Source of the DNA: Oxytricha trifallax
Taxonomy: Eukaryota > Ciliophora > Spirotrichea > Sporadotrichida > Oxytrichidae
Assembly (NCBI GenBank): GCA_000711775.1
Contig: ARYC01017371.1
Span: 1 to 64,000, forward strand
DNA length: 64,000 bases
Reading direction: 5' to 3'
Position 1 is the stretch's first letter, and each line of letters starts with the position of its first letter. Shown here piece after piece: positions 10,901-23,100 of the stretch. The notes under the pieces were generated by a model. That model was not told the origin of the DNA. It did not search any database and saw nothing but the letters and a program-made list of their open reading frames with translations. Both the position numbers and the translations under genes were made by a program.

Positions 10901-13900
10901 GGCGCTCTATAATAATAGATTAACAGACACTCTAGTATATTCTTTACTGAGAGGAAAGAATATACTAGCTTCATAAATGGGTGTAATTTGACATATTTTA
11001 TAAGTATATTTACATTTTAGTAAATTAAAATACTCCTAATGAAGTTTTGTTTCTCTATGAGGTCCTCCAAATTAAGATTGAACTTAATTTGGAGGGAAAA
11101 TTATTAAATATTTTTTAATTTAAAATGCTCCTAATTAAGTCTTAACCTTAAAATTTAACTCCTAATAATGTTTGAACTTCTTTTAAATAATTAAAAATTA
11201 TTAGGAGCAATTTAATGGAGATTGATTGATAAAAATAGAAATCAATCTGTGAAACTTGGAGTAAGGTTTTCTAAGCATCTCCACATATCTTTTTAAGGTT
11301 GACCTCCAGTAGGTCGTTCCTCTTTAGTAGTAAGATTTTAATAAACTTAGAATGGATATCCATAATTTTAAATTTCATTAACTTTTCGAGAAATAGGAAG
11401 TAAGATGGAGTCTATGAATGATGCAATGAAGAGAATTTAATTTCAAGATTTAATAGAAAAATTTTGAACTAAAGACGACCTATCTAAATATTTGGTATAG
11501 CAAGGTAAGTTCTTAACTAAGATTAATATATTCATGATAGTTGGATTTGTTCTTGCCAATCCAGGAAGGAACTAAAATCTCGTTTTTAAAAGCTTTGTTA
11601 AGCGAACATAAAAAAAGCATTTAAGACTAATGAAATAAAGATGATAGAGATACCTAACTACCCTGAAATATCAGTAACAAATCTCTATGATGATGCTATG
11701 AGTGATCCAGATGTTGCTCTCTACCTTCCATCAAAGCTGCAACTCTCTAATAAGTTGCCAGAGAGAAACTTCTTCTTTGGTGTTCTTGCAACTCTGAAAC
11801 CTGAGTACTTAAATGAAGTTATTTAAGAAGCTCATAAGAAACGCTACAGCATCTCTCCTGAAGAAAAAGAGAAGCAAGGTATTAAAATAAGTGATACCTG
11901 GTTGTAGGAACTTCAAAAGCATCCTTTCATCTCAAGTAAGATTAGTCTTCTAACTTTATAAAAATACCTCGTACTGCTATATATTTGATGAAAGAGCGCA
12001 GCAAATTAAACAGAGAGAGAAGTCTCAAGTAAAACATGAACTAAGCAAGAGACTCTACAAGAATTTATAAAAGGCAGACGAGATGAACATAGATGCAGGA
12101 GTTGGCACTCAGAGAAGAAATATAGGCCCAAGCAAGCCTTAAGAGGAAGAAAAGAATGAGAAGCCAAATCCCTTTACGGGCAAATTTAATATGTGAACTT
12201 ATTCATTCATTTAAATCTAAAACTTATTTATATACACAAAATCACCCTTCTCTTGCGCATACTTTTGCTTTATCATCGCTGACTCTTTTAGCAGCACTCT
12301 TAATAAAATCTACTGTATCTCTCTTCAATTCGTGCATCAAGTGATATAGTAGAAGTTTCTTATAGTGGCTTTTCAATAACCCCCAATATAATTCAATCCC
12401 ATTGAACTGAGGACTGTAGGGAACATTAAACACAGGTGTTATGTTTAATCTTTCATATTCCTTCCTTGATCTTTAGTTTTATGAACTGACAAGTTATCAA
12501 CAAACAGAAAAATCTCTTAGTCGGTGTACTTGTCTCTGAGTTATTGCAAGCCTTATAAAATGGAACATTAAAGTCAATCACTCTCTTTATACGATTGACT
12601 GTCTTGTAAGATATTTCATTCTTTTTATATATATATATTGGCTATAGACAATACAGAGATATGAAGCTCAGGGAATTGGCGATGAAACATCACAGCTCTC
12701 TAGGCCAGAGAGAAGTGAGCCCAGTATTAAAGAGTCTTTTCATTAATAAGATAATCGATATGATGCTACTAAAATTTTAGAGGTCTCTTAGGCTTAGAGT
12801 TAAGATGCTATCTTTTAAATTCAATGCTAATAGACAGTGAGATCTAACAGTTGGTGGAGATTTATGGAGCAGCCTTGCTATAGATGTGCAATTAAGAATA
12901 GGTCTGAGTTGATCATCATAGGCATTACAATCATATAGCATTTTAAATAGTAAATCACTATCATAAACTGACCCCCAAACCTCGCATATATTCACTTAAA
13001 TAACTAATATTTAAACATTAAACTCCTAGTTAAACCATATTAAAAACCTAATAAAGTATGCACTAATAGTCTAATTTTATCAATAAAAAATTCAATCAAA
13101 CTTCTGAAAGGGTTTTGGGGTTTTGAATGAAGCTCTATGTTTTCAGTTTACATGCCGAATTTTTCACCATGAGTGCTTGGAATATTGCTAAAATAAATTA
13201 GCTTCAAAATTTAAGGAATGTTAAGAATTTTCAAAACTGCATACTAGATATGAATAAATTATCACAATATAAATCAAAGCTTTAATTGAAAGAGGTACAT
13301 CGGTTGAATAATGCAAGAAGAACTTATAAGGGATTTTAGTCTTTGCAATTTATTCATAAAATCTCTCATACTCGTCTTAGGTGACCTCTCTCTTGTCTCT
13401 ATACCATATTGCTTGAAGTTAATTGATGACTTAGCCATTCAACTTTATGGGGTATGTTATGAATTAAGAGAACTTCCTTATAATTTTCTCAAGTTCATTT
13501 TCAAGTGAGAATTCTCTGCAATCCTATCTCAATCTAAGTACGATCTTGGTTCCTCTCTCAAAACCTAATCCTTCTACATCAGAAACTTCATAATCCCCCT
13601 AAAATTTTAAGTTTTAAAAAGATAAAATGTCTTACTGAACCATCAGAGACCCATCTAACACCCTTATGTCCTTCAGCCTTTGAGTAGACTTCAACTGAAT
13701 CAGAAACAATAAAACTGGAGTAAAATCCAACACCAAACTGTCCAATTATACTGTCAGTTAGCGAGACATCCTAGTCTTTCATTTTTTCCAAGAAATCTTG
13801 TGAGCCAGATTTAGCAATAGTACCTAAGTTATCTACAATCTCTTCTCTTGTCATACCAACACCTGAATCCTGTAAATAGTTAAAAATCTCTAATGCTTAC

Positions 13901-14268
13901 AAATAAAGTAAGAACTCTATCCTTTGAATTTGTGGAGATGTTAATATATAGGTCTTCTTGGCTTTGTGAAGCCCCGCTGACTTAACTAAACCTTTGCTTT
14001 TCTAGAGCATCTGAACAATTACTCAATAATTCTCTCAAAAACACTTCCTTATCAGTATAATACTGTTAATTTTACAAAGTATATTCTAAAATTAAACTGA
14101 AAAAGTGTATTAAGTATAGATGGATTTTGCAACAATGTCTAAGAGTTTCTTGGTTTCTGCTTTGAATTCTTTTTTCTCAGTATCTCTTATAATAGGTTCA
14201 TTATCTTCATCATGCTAGTCAATAACAATCTCTAATTTTAATTAAGTTTATACTAAGTTATGTGACAT
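7993..14268 (-). CDS. TRAP1: TRAP1/HSP90-family chaperone, interrupted by TBE#2
   Basis: ATPase-driven molecular chaperone; TRAP1 is the mitochondrial HSP90. ATG at 14268, TGA at 7993-7995. N-terminal GHKL domain: [46 protein letters not shown]. Middle domain: [57 protein letters not shown](I)SRE. C-terminal domain follows, with no MEEVD, as expected for TRAP1/HtpG. Introns at 13599-13635 and 13870-13900. Four IESs, one of them the 3.9-kb TBE#2. All junctions restore frame. The N-terminus is short (about 30 residues before the domain) and shows no obvious targeting peptide, so location is inferred from family similarity only. Confidence 0.93.
8510..8549. other. IES in TRAP1 gene, pointer TATA
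   Basis: TATA at 8506-8509 and 8546-8549. Only 40 bp are removed. On the minus strand the joined frame reads ..[18 protein letters not shown].., matching the HSP90 DAPA(I/V)V segment. Confidence 0.85.
9288..10853 (-). CDS. TBE#2 57-kDa protein: C2H2 zinc finger plus kinase-like domain (decayed)
   Basis: Start ATG near 10853 ([13 protein letters not shown], matching the TBE#3 start), stop TGA inside the terminal repeat at 9288-9290. The N-terminal half has a C2H2 finger ([19 protein letters not shown], about 10400-10480). The C-terminal half is kinase-like: [15 protein letters not shown], then YFNRAQR where DFG should be, then GTPGYFPE and [10 protein letters not shown]. The frame breaks several times (for example a TGA soon after the start), so this copy is probably a pseudogene. 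TBE#3 has DFN at the same place. Confidence 0.7.
11406..12196 (+). CDS. TBE#2 22-kDa protein (decayed)
   Basis: Begins ATGGAGTCTATGAATGATGC near 11406 and ends with TGA at 12194-12196. An in-frame TGA occurs about 20 codons in, and frame shifts are needed to follow the homologous ORF in TBE#3 (21134-20354). Conserved readable block: [15 protein letters not shown], then a Lys/Arg-rich C-terminus. Function unknown. Confidence 0.6.
12242..12995 (-). pseudogene. TBE#2 transposase with internal deletion
   Basis: N-terminal part (about 12995-12560) and C-terminal part (12540-12242, with [15 protein letters not shown]) are recognisable, but the central block present in TBE#3 (HADEA, first catalytic Asp, through the VTHAILAG region) is missing: about 0.3 kb shorter, and the sequence jumps near 12540-12560. 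TGA at 12242-12244. Lacking the first catalytic Asp it cannot be an active DDE transposase; mobilisation or excision would have to be in trans. Confidence 0.8.
13186..13270. other. IES in TRAP1 gene, pointer AATAT
   Basis: AATAT at 13181-13185 and 13266-13270 (ATATT in gene sense). Joined frame: ..[17 protein letters not shown].. (HSP90 middle domain). 85 bp. Confidence 0.88.
14060..14118. other. IES in TRAP1 gene, pointer AGTATA
   Basis: AGTATA at 14054-14059 and 14113-14118. Joined frame ..[17 protein letters not shown].. rebuilds the N-terminal HSP90 motif. 59 bp. Confidence 0.9.
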
Positions 14269-15640
14269 AATAATAGACTTTCTTATATTAAAATATAAAT
14301 TAATACAAGAATCTCTTCTGGTTTATTTTCATTCGAGAATAATCTAATGCCTAAAATATTGAATTTGTATTAATCTGTAATTTCTTACTTTAAACTAATA
14401 AGGCATTGTTTTAAATAAAATATCTGCTTGTGAGTTGACTCTATTTAAAAGTTTAATTTTTTCAATAAATTACATGTATTTTGCATTAAAATTTGTAAAT
14501 TTGTAAATTCGGAATTATAAAAATAAATTAATAAAACTACGAATGAAATAAAAATAATTTGATAGTCTTTTTATCCATAATTTACGAATCTTAATTAAGT
14601 TATCTAATGTAATACAAATCAATGCATTAAATCGAGTTATTGCTATCTAATAAATTAAGCAATTGTTTTAAGATATTAAATTGAAATCTTTTGTTATTTA
14701 TCAATTTTAAGCATAAAACTCCAAATTACCCAAGATTATGATAAAATTATGCTAAAATTTTGTAGGTTTATTTCTGTTATAGTAAATGGAAACTTCTTGA
14801 TGTTCTAGAAAGTCTAAGAGAACATTTTTGCAATTGAGCTAGAGAATTTTCTAGGAATTTTTTCTGCATCATTTTTATATATTGGTAGTAATTAATATAA
14901 AATATTGCTGAAAACGATTAAATTTATCAAAATTTAAATAATTTGTGTGTAAATATATTAGATAAAGATTGATAAGATAGCCATAATTATAAAATGTAGA
15001 TAGTTAATTAAAAAATTGAAAATAATTTAGATAATGATTTTAATTAAAGATATTTATATCAAATACATTTAAAAAATGGAATAGATATTCATAGTTCTGT
15101 TGCATTTAATTTTATATTTTAATAACTTTAACAATCTAAATATATAAAAATATATACAAACTCTATTAAATTTTATATGAATAATTTTTTTTTCTTATAC
15201 ATTTATAAATAATTAGAAATCAATGAATTTTTATAATAATATTTTGCGGCTGATATTTATTAAATTTATTATTGTTGAAATAAATTTGATTTAAGAAAAT
15301 AAAAAAATATGATAAATATTAAAATTTTTCATGCAAGGAAGTAATATCAAATCAATGTTTTATTTCTTTTTTTGCTATATTAATAGTAATAAAATTAAAA
15401 ATGAATTATTACAAAAAACCCAATTCTCGTATTCCCAATCAAATTATATAATATTTTATCCAGGATTTAATTTTTTTTCAGGTAAGTTTTTTACAAAGTC
15501 TACAAACTATATGAACCCAAGCTTTTCTGTTTATCTATAAATTGAAATTTTTTAGTTAAAAATAAAAATTATTACACTTAATTGAATATGCTAAAATTTA
15601 GACTTTCAAGAATTTTTTTTTTATGTTACTCCAATTTCCT
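14269..15640. other. AT-rich spacer, no gene seen
   Basis: About 1.4 kb of very A/T-rich sequence upstream of the TRAP1 start. Open stretches exist only because TGA is the sole stop; none has motif content or balanced composition. Consistent with intergenic germline-limited DNA. Confidence 0.55.
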
Positions 15641-15895
15641 GGCTTACTTGCTTAGCTAATAAGGGATTCCTACATGAAGTAACTCCGAATAATCTCTTTA
15701 CACAATTTAAAGGAGCAACCTTCTACGCCCAGGACCAGGAATCTGTTATCAAGGGCAAGAAAAGGAAACATATCTGTCCATTAGGTACCCTTGTTTCAGG
15801 CTAAACAACAGCGAGTGCTTTAAAGGCTCAAAGTGAGTTAACTACGCAACAAACGTTGAGTTCGGAGGGGATGGTGCGAAATCCCCTTTAATAAT
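15641..15895. other. GC-elevated island: isolated MDS or structured RNA gene
   Basis: A sharply bounded 250-bp segment with clearly higher G+C than the DNA on both sides. A plus-strand TGA-only frame crosses it and stops at TGA about 15893, giving about 90 residues without a recognised motif. The segment also has RNA-like features: a 6-bp hairpin stem GGGGAT/ATCCCC with loop GGTGCGAA (15868-15887) and repeats of TTACTCC/TAACTCC and GAGTT. It is not a recognisable tRNA, snRNA, SRP or telomerase RNA. I cannot decide between a small MDS, an unplaced MDS of a distant gene, and a non-coding RNA. Confidence 0.5.
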
Positions 15896-17173
15896 GATAA
15901 CCTAATATTATTTCTTAAATATTACCCTTATTCTTTCAGATTTGGGTTTTTATTATTCAAGAAATTATTTAAATGTAATTATCTAATTCATAAATATTAA
16001 ACATATTATTAAAATTCTCCTTTTATTATAAGTAATTCATTTTTATAGTGTCCTAATAGAAACATTAATATTTATTCAAATTATAAATTACAACATTTTA
16101 TTTGAAAATTCTATGTCTTTATTATTTTTTTATTAGAATTTCAGCAAATAATATGCTTTAAAAAATAATAAATAAAATAATCATCTTCTATGGACACCTT
16201 TCAGTTTTACTCTTTTTTAAGTTTAGCTATAATTTAAAAATAAATTATTGGGGAGTATTTTTAATATCAAATATTAAATTGAGGAATTTTTAAATTTAAA
16301 AATTATAAAAAATAATTATTTTTTGAAATAAAAGCAAAAGTTACAAGATTACACTTTCTTATTGAATGACAAATAATCATTTATTCTAATAAATAAAATT
16401 AAATTTACAGAAATAGTATAAATATAAATTAAGATTGATTATTATATCAATAAAATTTACTCTAATTGTGGTTGTAAAATGTGAATTTCTGTTCGTGCAT
16501 TTCTTAAAATTAAGATACTTAAATTTTAGACATCAGCTTTTCAAGTCATATATTTAATGATAAAAAACTATAACCACTACTATCACTTACTGCAACATCA
16601 ATAACAATAATAGCAAAAATCTCTAAACCCTTTGTCTCAGAAACATATACTTCGACTAGATAAATTATAAATGCCTATATTTTGCTAAAACTGTATTTAG
16701 ATGTTCGAGTTGAAATTTCTGAACGTTTTTTCTATCACATAAGTATTTTTATATAAAATTCATGATAAAATTATTTACATTAATTAATTAATGTAAATTA
16801 AATGGATACTATGTTTAGCAGTTTTATTCATAAAAATATAAGATGTAATCATATTAAAATTTATAAAATCCAGCTGCGCTGGAACAGTGGTACTTAAAGA
16901 GAGGCTTGTAAGTAGTGTTTTAGATAACACTAAGAATATATAATTAACTTACCTAAATTTTTTATTAAACTAAATTAATTTGTTATAATTTACTTACTAA
17001 TTGAAATATTTTTTTCTCTTCTCAATAATTCAGAGTTGAATATTTATATTAATATATTTATTTGATTTTTTTCAAATCAAATCTATCTACTCAATAATCC
17101 TAACCCTTCTCTATTTAAATAACTAATAGTGGTTTATTTAGATTATCTATAATGATTAATAATTAAATTACAA
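15896..17173. other. AT-rich spacer with a small GC-rich hairpin
   Basis: Mostly A/T. One local exception is the perfect hairpin CCAGC-TGC-GCTGG at 16870-16882 followed by about 45 bp of mixed composition. No coding frame with recognisable content; it lies downstream of ABCG-A. Confidence 0.5.
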
Positions 17174-20100
17174 TCAATTTTAAGCTACATCAGCCACATG
17201 CTCTTGTTTGACTTCTTACTTGAGCTTTCCTTATTTAAGTTCTATCTTTTTAAAGTATTTAGTTTTTAGTAGAAAACTAGAAATTTCAATCTTAAGCAGG
17301 ATCATGTCCAATAAGTAGAATGATAGGCCTAAAATTAATAGAAATATCATGCATTTAGCATATCCAAGGTGATAGCCTAATGAAAGATTTAAAATTAAAT
17401 GATTTAATTTTATTTCTCATAATTCTAAATGGATTTCATCAATATAGAATTATATATTAAAAATGACTCTAAGGGACTTAAACCAGGTGGAAAATTAAAA
17501 CCTAAAATCTCTCAAAGTTTTTTATATATTTTTTTAAATATTAATGCCCTTATATTCTATACACTTTAACAGACTTATTTTTCAAGTTTAATGTTTTATG
17601 ATAAAATTCTACCGCTTTTACACTATATCTTTTCAATTTCATATAATTTCAGCTACATATTAATGATTTTACTAAAGTTTTATGTATTTTAAAGGTCTAG
17701 TATGAAATTCATTCTAAGTCAAGGCTTCAGATCCATATCTAATGGGTGAAATATATTATATCCATCTTATCCAAGGCTTAGTTTTAGTTATATTTGCGAA
17801 GAATCCTCCAATTAGCAACAGAGGCATTATAAAAATGGGAATAATTAATACTGCGGTCTCTGTCCTACGGCAAAGCAAAGAAATGAAGAATCCCCAGGAT
17901 GTACCACAAAACTATAGTAATAAATATACAATTTGATGTGGTCATAGATTTATTACTTATGTTAAATAAATTATAGTAGATAGACAGTGTAGCAAAATTT
18001 TGTGAAATTCCAAAAACTGCTTAAGCATCCCACCTACCAATACGTAATTTGAGTAAATATTCAGATTTATAGATGTAATGAATAATCATGAATATTAATT
18101 ATATTTTAAGTAACCATAAATAACTGTAAGTTTCAAGACCAATAAAAAAAATAACTCATTTAGTGCTTCTTCTAATTGAAATGATTGAATTTTAATTTTT
18201 GATAAATTTCTTCAGACTTAGTTAAAATGCCTTTTAATATAAATTTCAATTATGATTTATTATTTATTGTCCAATTAAAACTATCCTTTCACTAAATCGA
18301 AGCTATTATAAGTGTTTCTATTGCATTCATTGGCTATTCAACAAGTACTTTGGCAATAAAAAATGTGCTAGTTCCATAAAAATTTTAATCATATTCTCTT
18401 TGGACCAGAGGTCTATCAACCTAGAATGTTAAGAGGCCTCCAAACATATGCATGAGCATTTAATTTGCTGTCACAAAAAATAAGAAACCAGTCATACCTG
18501 ACACTTCCATTTTTGAGTAACCTCCTAAATTGGAAAATACAGCAATAATTATTGCTAAAAAATTAATTAAATAATGGATGAGTTATTAGAAATTGATAGT
18601 TTTAGACAATAGTAAAGCAACTATGATTTGTCTAATTATTTTTAATTTAAATTTCCCTGGATTCCTAAATAATCCTCTTACTTCTCTACCTATTAGTTAC
18701 ATGAGTTAAATTTTTCTTTTTGGCTTAAATTACTCCAAGTTATCTAATTTCTGATCAATCTAAGTATTTGAAATTGTTTAAAGCTAATCTGGAAGTATAC
18801 ACTTTTGATAATTATTGATCAAGTACTGTATTTTTCTTTCATCATGAATGTTTTTTGGGTAGAGAATAGTTGAAACGTGAGAAATGTAGTAGTCAAGAGG
18901 GTTTTAATTTTCTGGAGCAAAAAAGCCAATACTATTGAAATATCTAACTGAATGAGCCATTGAACCTTAGAAAATTATATGTCCATCAGTCATAACAACT
19001 AAATTATCAAACAGCTTTGAGCAGTCTGAAGTTGGTTAATGTATAGTTGATAAAATTGTTCTGCCATAAAAATTAGCTTAATGCTAAAGAATTTACACAA
19101 ATTGAAGCTATTCCCAATTTTCCATGCTATTAGTAGGCTCATCAAGTAAGACTAAACTGGGATTAGAAATCAATGCCATTCAAAACCCCAAAACTCCTTA
19201 GTGAGGTTTATAAGTGCTTTGATTTGTAGGGTATAGTTTGGGTCTTATTGGGGTTAGTAGAGAAATTAGGCCAATTTGTAAAATGAGAAATAGAAATTAG
19301 CGAAATTTAGGGTCTATAAATGATGAGTAATATTTAGATTTACTGCTTAAGCTTAGGTATGGTACAAGTATTAATATAGACTAAGTCAAACCAGTAATGA
19401 ATTATGCTGCTATAGCAAAGCTCCTGCGCAAGAGTGCCTCAACAGTTAGGTATCATTGCTTGTTGGCTGTTTAGCATTATAATTCAGGCACTTGAAAGCA
19501 TCCTGCAAGAAAATAAAAGTTCTCACAGCACCATATTGACTACCTCTGCGACTCGAAGACTTTAAAGTATTGGGCACACTTTCCACTAGACTAGCGAGCT
19601 GTGATGTTTCATCGCAAGTTTCCTGACATGCGTATCTCTCCATAAACTATAGCCAACATTTATAGAAGAAATGGTATTACTTTCAAGACTGTCAACAGAG
19701 TGAAGAGAGTGATTGATTTTACAGTGCCATTTTATAGTAATAATTTAAACTATATATATGATTAAATGCAGAGAGCTATAACTAATAACATCAAGTTCAT
19801 ACACGCTGATGAAGCTGTGTTTACCTTCAACACCTTTATTAATAAGTCTTGGTATAAGAAGTATGATAATATAGAAGTCTATGATTAAAAAGTGAAGGTA
19901 GTCACCCATGCAATTTTAGCTGGTATAAGTGAAGATTCAGGCCTAGAGAGTTATGAGATTCACCCTCGCTCTAATAAGCGAGAGTAGTATATAGAGTTCC
20001 TACATAAGCTCAGAGAGAAGTATAGAAACCAAGAGATCATCCTGTTTGTTGATAACCTCTCAGTTCATAAGACTAAGGAGTCTAAGAAAGCTTATGAAGA

Positions 20101-23100
20101 GCTAAACATAACTACTGTATACAACGTTCCTTATAGCCCTTAATTTAATGGAATTGAATTCTACTGCAGTTAAATCAAGACACACTACAAGAAGCTCCTG
20201 CTGTATCATCTTATGCATGACTTGCCCATCGATACAGTAGACTTAATTCAAAGCAGCTGTAAGAGAGTGAGCGTAGAAAAGACAACAGTCTGTGCGAGAG
20301 AGGGAAGAATGAATGTTTATAAATAAGTATTAGATATAAATGAATGAATAAGTTCACATATTAAACTAACCCATAAAGGGGTTTGGATCCTCTTTCTTCT
20401 CCTCTTCTTATGGCTTGCTTGGGCCCATATTTCTTCTTAGTGCCAGCTCCTGCATCTATGTTCATATCATCTGGCTTTTAGACATCTTTATAAAGCCTCT
20501 TGCTCACCTCATAAATTGTCTACAACTTTCTTTCTCTGTGAACCTTTGCATGCTCTTTCATAAGATATATACCAGTGCCAGATTTTCCTACAAAGTTATA
20601 TGTCAAAGCTTACTTGAAAGATAAGGATGCTTCTTAAGTTCCTCTAGCCAAGCTGAGCCTATTAGAATGTTTTTTCTAGTCTTCAGGAGAAATAGAATAT
20701 CGTTTCTTATGTGCTCTTCAATTATTTCTCTGAGATACTCTCTTTTATTGTACCAAGAACACCAAAGAAAAAGTTCCTCTCTGATACTTTATTAGAAAGA
20801 TGTTTCTTAGTAGGAAGGTAAACTACCACTTCCTATCTTACATGGCATCCTCATAAAGATTAGTGACTGAAATCTCAGGGTAGTTTGGTATTTCTATCAA
20901 CTTAATTTCAGTGTTTTTGAAGGCTTTCTTCTCATCACAGAGTATCGCTCTTAGAAATGAGATTTTGGTACCTTCCATCGTCGGAAGGAATAATCCAACT
21001 GTTTAAGATGTCAATAGTCGTCAAGTTATCTTACCATGTAAAGTTAAATATCGATAGAGATCTTCCTTACTTCTGAATCTTGAGATCATTTCTTGAGCCT
21101 CGACTCTTTTCATTTGATCATTGAGTGATTCCATCTTTGTTCCTCTTCCTATTAATGAATTTCAAATTATAATTTATAGACTTCTGGATACTATTGTTAA
21201 AAAACTTACTATTAAATATGGGCATCTTATAGGAGGTCAACCCTGTAAAGATACGTGGAGAAAGTTCGCAGAAGCTGTAACAAACTTCAGAGATGGAGCT
21301 CCATTTTTATCAATTTAGTTCCATTAAATTAGTACTAAATTTGTTTAAATTTAATTAGTACCGGTACTAAATCCGTTTAAGTTTAATTGGTACCAATTTA
21401 ATAGAAAAACTTAATTAGTACCTAGTTTTAATCCAGTGAGGTTTTAATGGAAAAGTTCCAATCTGGTTTAAAACTTAATTGGTACCAGTACCAACCTAAA
21501 CTTTATCTGAGTTGGTACCAGAATCAAAATGATTAAGAGTAAAATTACGAAAATTATACTTATAAACTGAGTATAAATATGAAGTCTTAGAGCTTAGATC
21601 AAACCATCACTAATGCTGTTGCAACTCCTATATAGTCCAGATGCTATAGAGGTTTTAAGAGCTTTATAATAGAAATTTAAATTTGAATTTAAACATGCCG
21701 GTCAACTTAAATCGTAGAGCGGCACTTTTAGGAGCAGGTCAATCAATGATGAAAAATAATAGAGAATCGATTAATTAAAATGAAATAGATTAAAAATAAA
21801 ATGGAAACAATATATAGAGATGCTGGTGGAGCAGTTACACTCACGAAAATGTAAGTTACAAAAAATAAATCTTGCATTATTATTTATATACGAGTGTACC
21901 TGTTTAGTGTCTATGAAGGTTGGATGAAAAATTCTAATCTTGTTTCTAATGACCAAAGTTTGATTGTGAATTGTTGTTGTTCATCAGTAAGTTTGATTGA
22001 TTAGTTTTCATGACTAGGCTGTTATATTAGTTACTATTCAATTTTGTTTTATAGATTTTCGATTAAATATTTTAATTTTGCATTTTAATTTATCAATTCT
22101 CTATTATTTTTCATAATGCTCAACTTTGGCTCCACTAAAAAGCCTGAAATAATTTATGTTGAGAGGGAGGTAGAGCTAAGAGCTCTTGAATTTGAAGCAG
22201 AGGTTTTTATCATAGAAGTATTAAACCAGAGGGAAAGTGCAGAGAGAGGGGTTAAACTTAAATTGATTATGTTGAGGAGCTAAAAGAACAGCAACCAATC
22301 GAAAAGATAAAAACATATTAATGTGAAGACTGCTAGAATCATTTCTCAAATGAACAAAGCTTGAAGAGACACCTTAAAGAGGTACACTCTGGCAAAGCCA
22401 AGATCTATTTCTAGCATGAAAAGGTTGATGGTAGGTATTAGTGTACGACATGCATGAAATCATATACTCACTCAGCTAAAGTTAAAAGGCATAGCAAAAG
22501 CATCACCTCAGTGAGTTCTTGATTGAAGATTAAGAGACTAAAAAACTTGCCAGCTAAAAGAAAATCTAATACTCTTGAGTCATAAAGAGAGCAGCAAGAG
22601 AGACTCAAGAGACAGAAGCGATATGAATCGATGAACCAGCCAGCTGGTAATACAATTTTAGCATGCTTCTAAGCGAAGGCTATGAATATACCTGCATTAA
22701 ATGCAGTTGTTCTCAGCACTTGTATTGAAAACTACTTGAATATAAACGTGCCTGCAAAAGCAAAGCTCATAGTAGTTGATGAGTATGCATACAAGGTGTA
22801 TCCATTCAGTTATCTTATTAAGAACCAACAGTATTAGAACGAGTTTGCAAATGAATACATGGTACTTAGAGAGGCCTAAAGAAAAGACTGCAAGAATTTG
22901 CTTAAGCTAAATGGTGTTATTTTAAGTTATGGTTTCATCGCATTAAGGCTAAAGAAATTTGAGATGACTCTGAGAGACTACCTATATCACAATAGATACC
23001 CTGATGATTTAAACGATATACTCTCAGATATGATTCAGGGTGTTAAGGAGTTGCATGAACTTGGATATGTTCATAGAGATTTGAAGCCTGAAAACGTTAT

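Larger units (their letters stand above)
9271..13125. mobile_element. TBE: TBE#2, complete 3855-bp transposon inside the TRAP1 coding sequence
   Basis: Ends are CAAACCCCAAAACCC (from 9271) and GGGTTTTGGGGTTTTG (to 13125), with about 78 bp of matching terminal inverted repeat (..TTTCAGTAGTTTGATTGA.. / ..TTTCAGAAGTTTGATTGA..). Both flanks carry AAT (9268-9270 and 13126-13128). Excision leaving one AAT joins TRAP1 codons ..NIEL-H-LYSRKV.. exactly. It contains a 57-kDa kinase/zinc-finger ORF (-), a 22-kDa ORF (+) and an internally deleted transposase ORF (-). The left telomeric run is one A shorter than the canonical C4A4 repeat. Confidence 0.95.

Noticed and set aside
15331..15540. 69-codon ORF MQGSNIKSMFYFFF.. 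in standard code
   Set aside because: A/T-driven composition (F, N, Y, I, K, S), no motif, and located in the AT-rich spacer; expected by chance.
15641..15895. GC island as a telomerase RNA, U-snRNA, SRP RNA or tRNA
   Set aside because: No CAAAACCCC template, no Sm site or U-RNA consensus, no SRP GNAR loop arrangement and no tRNA arms were seen.
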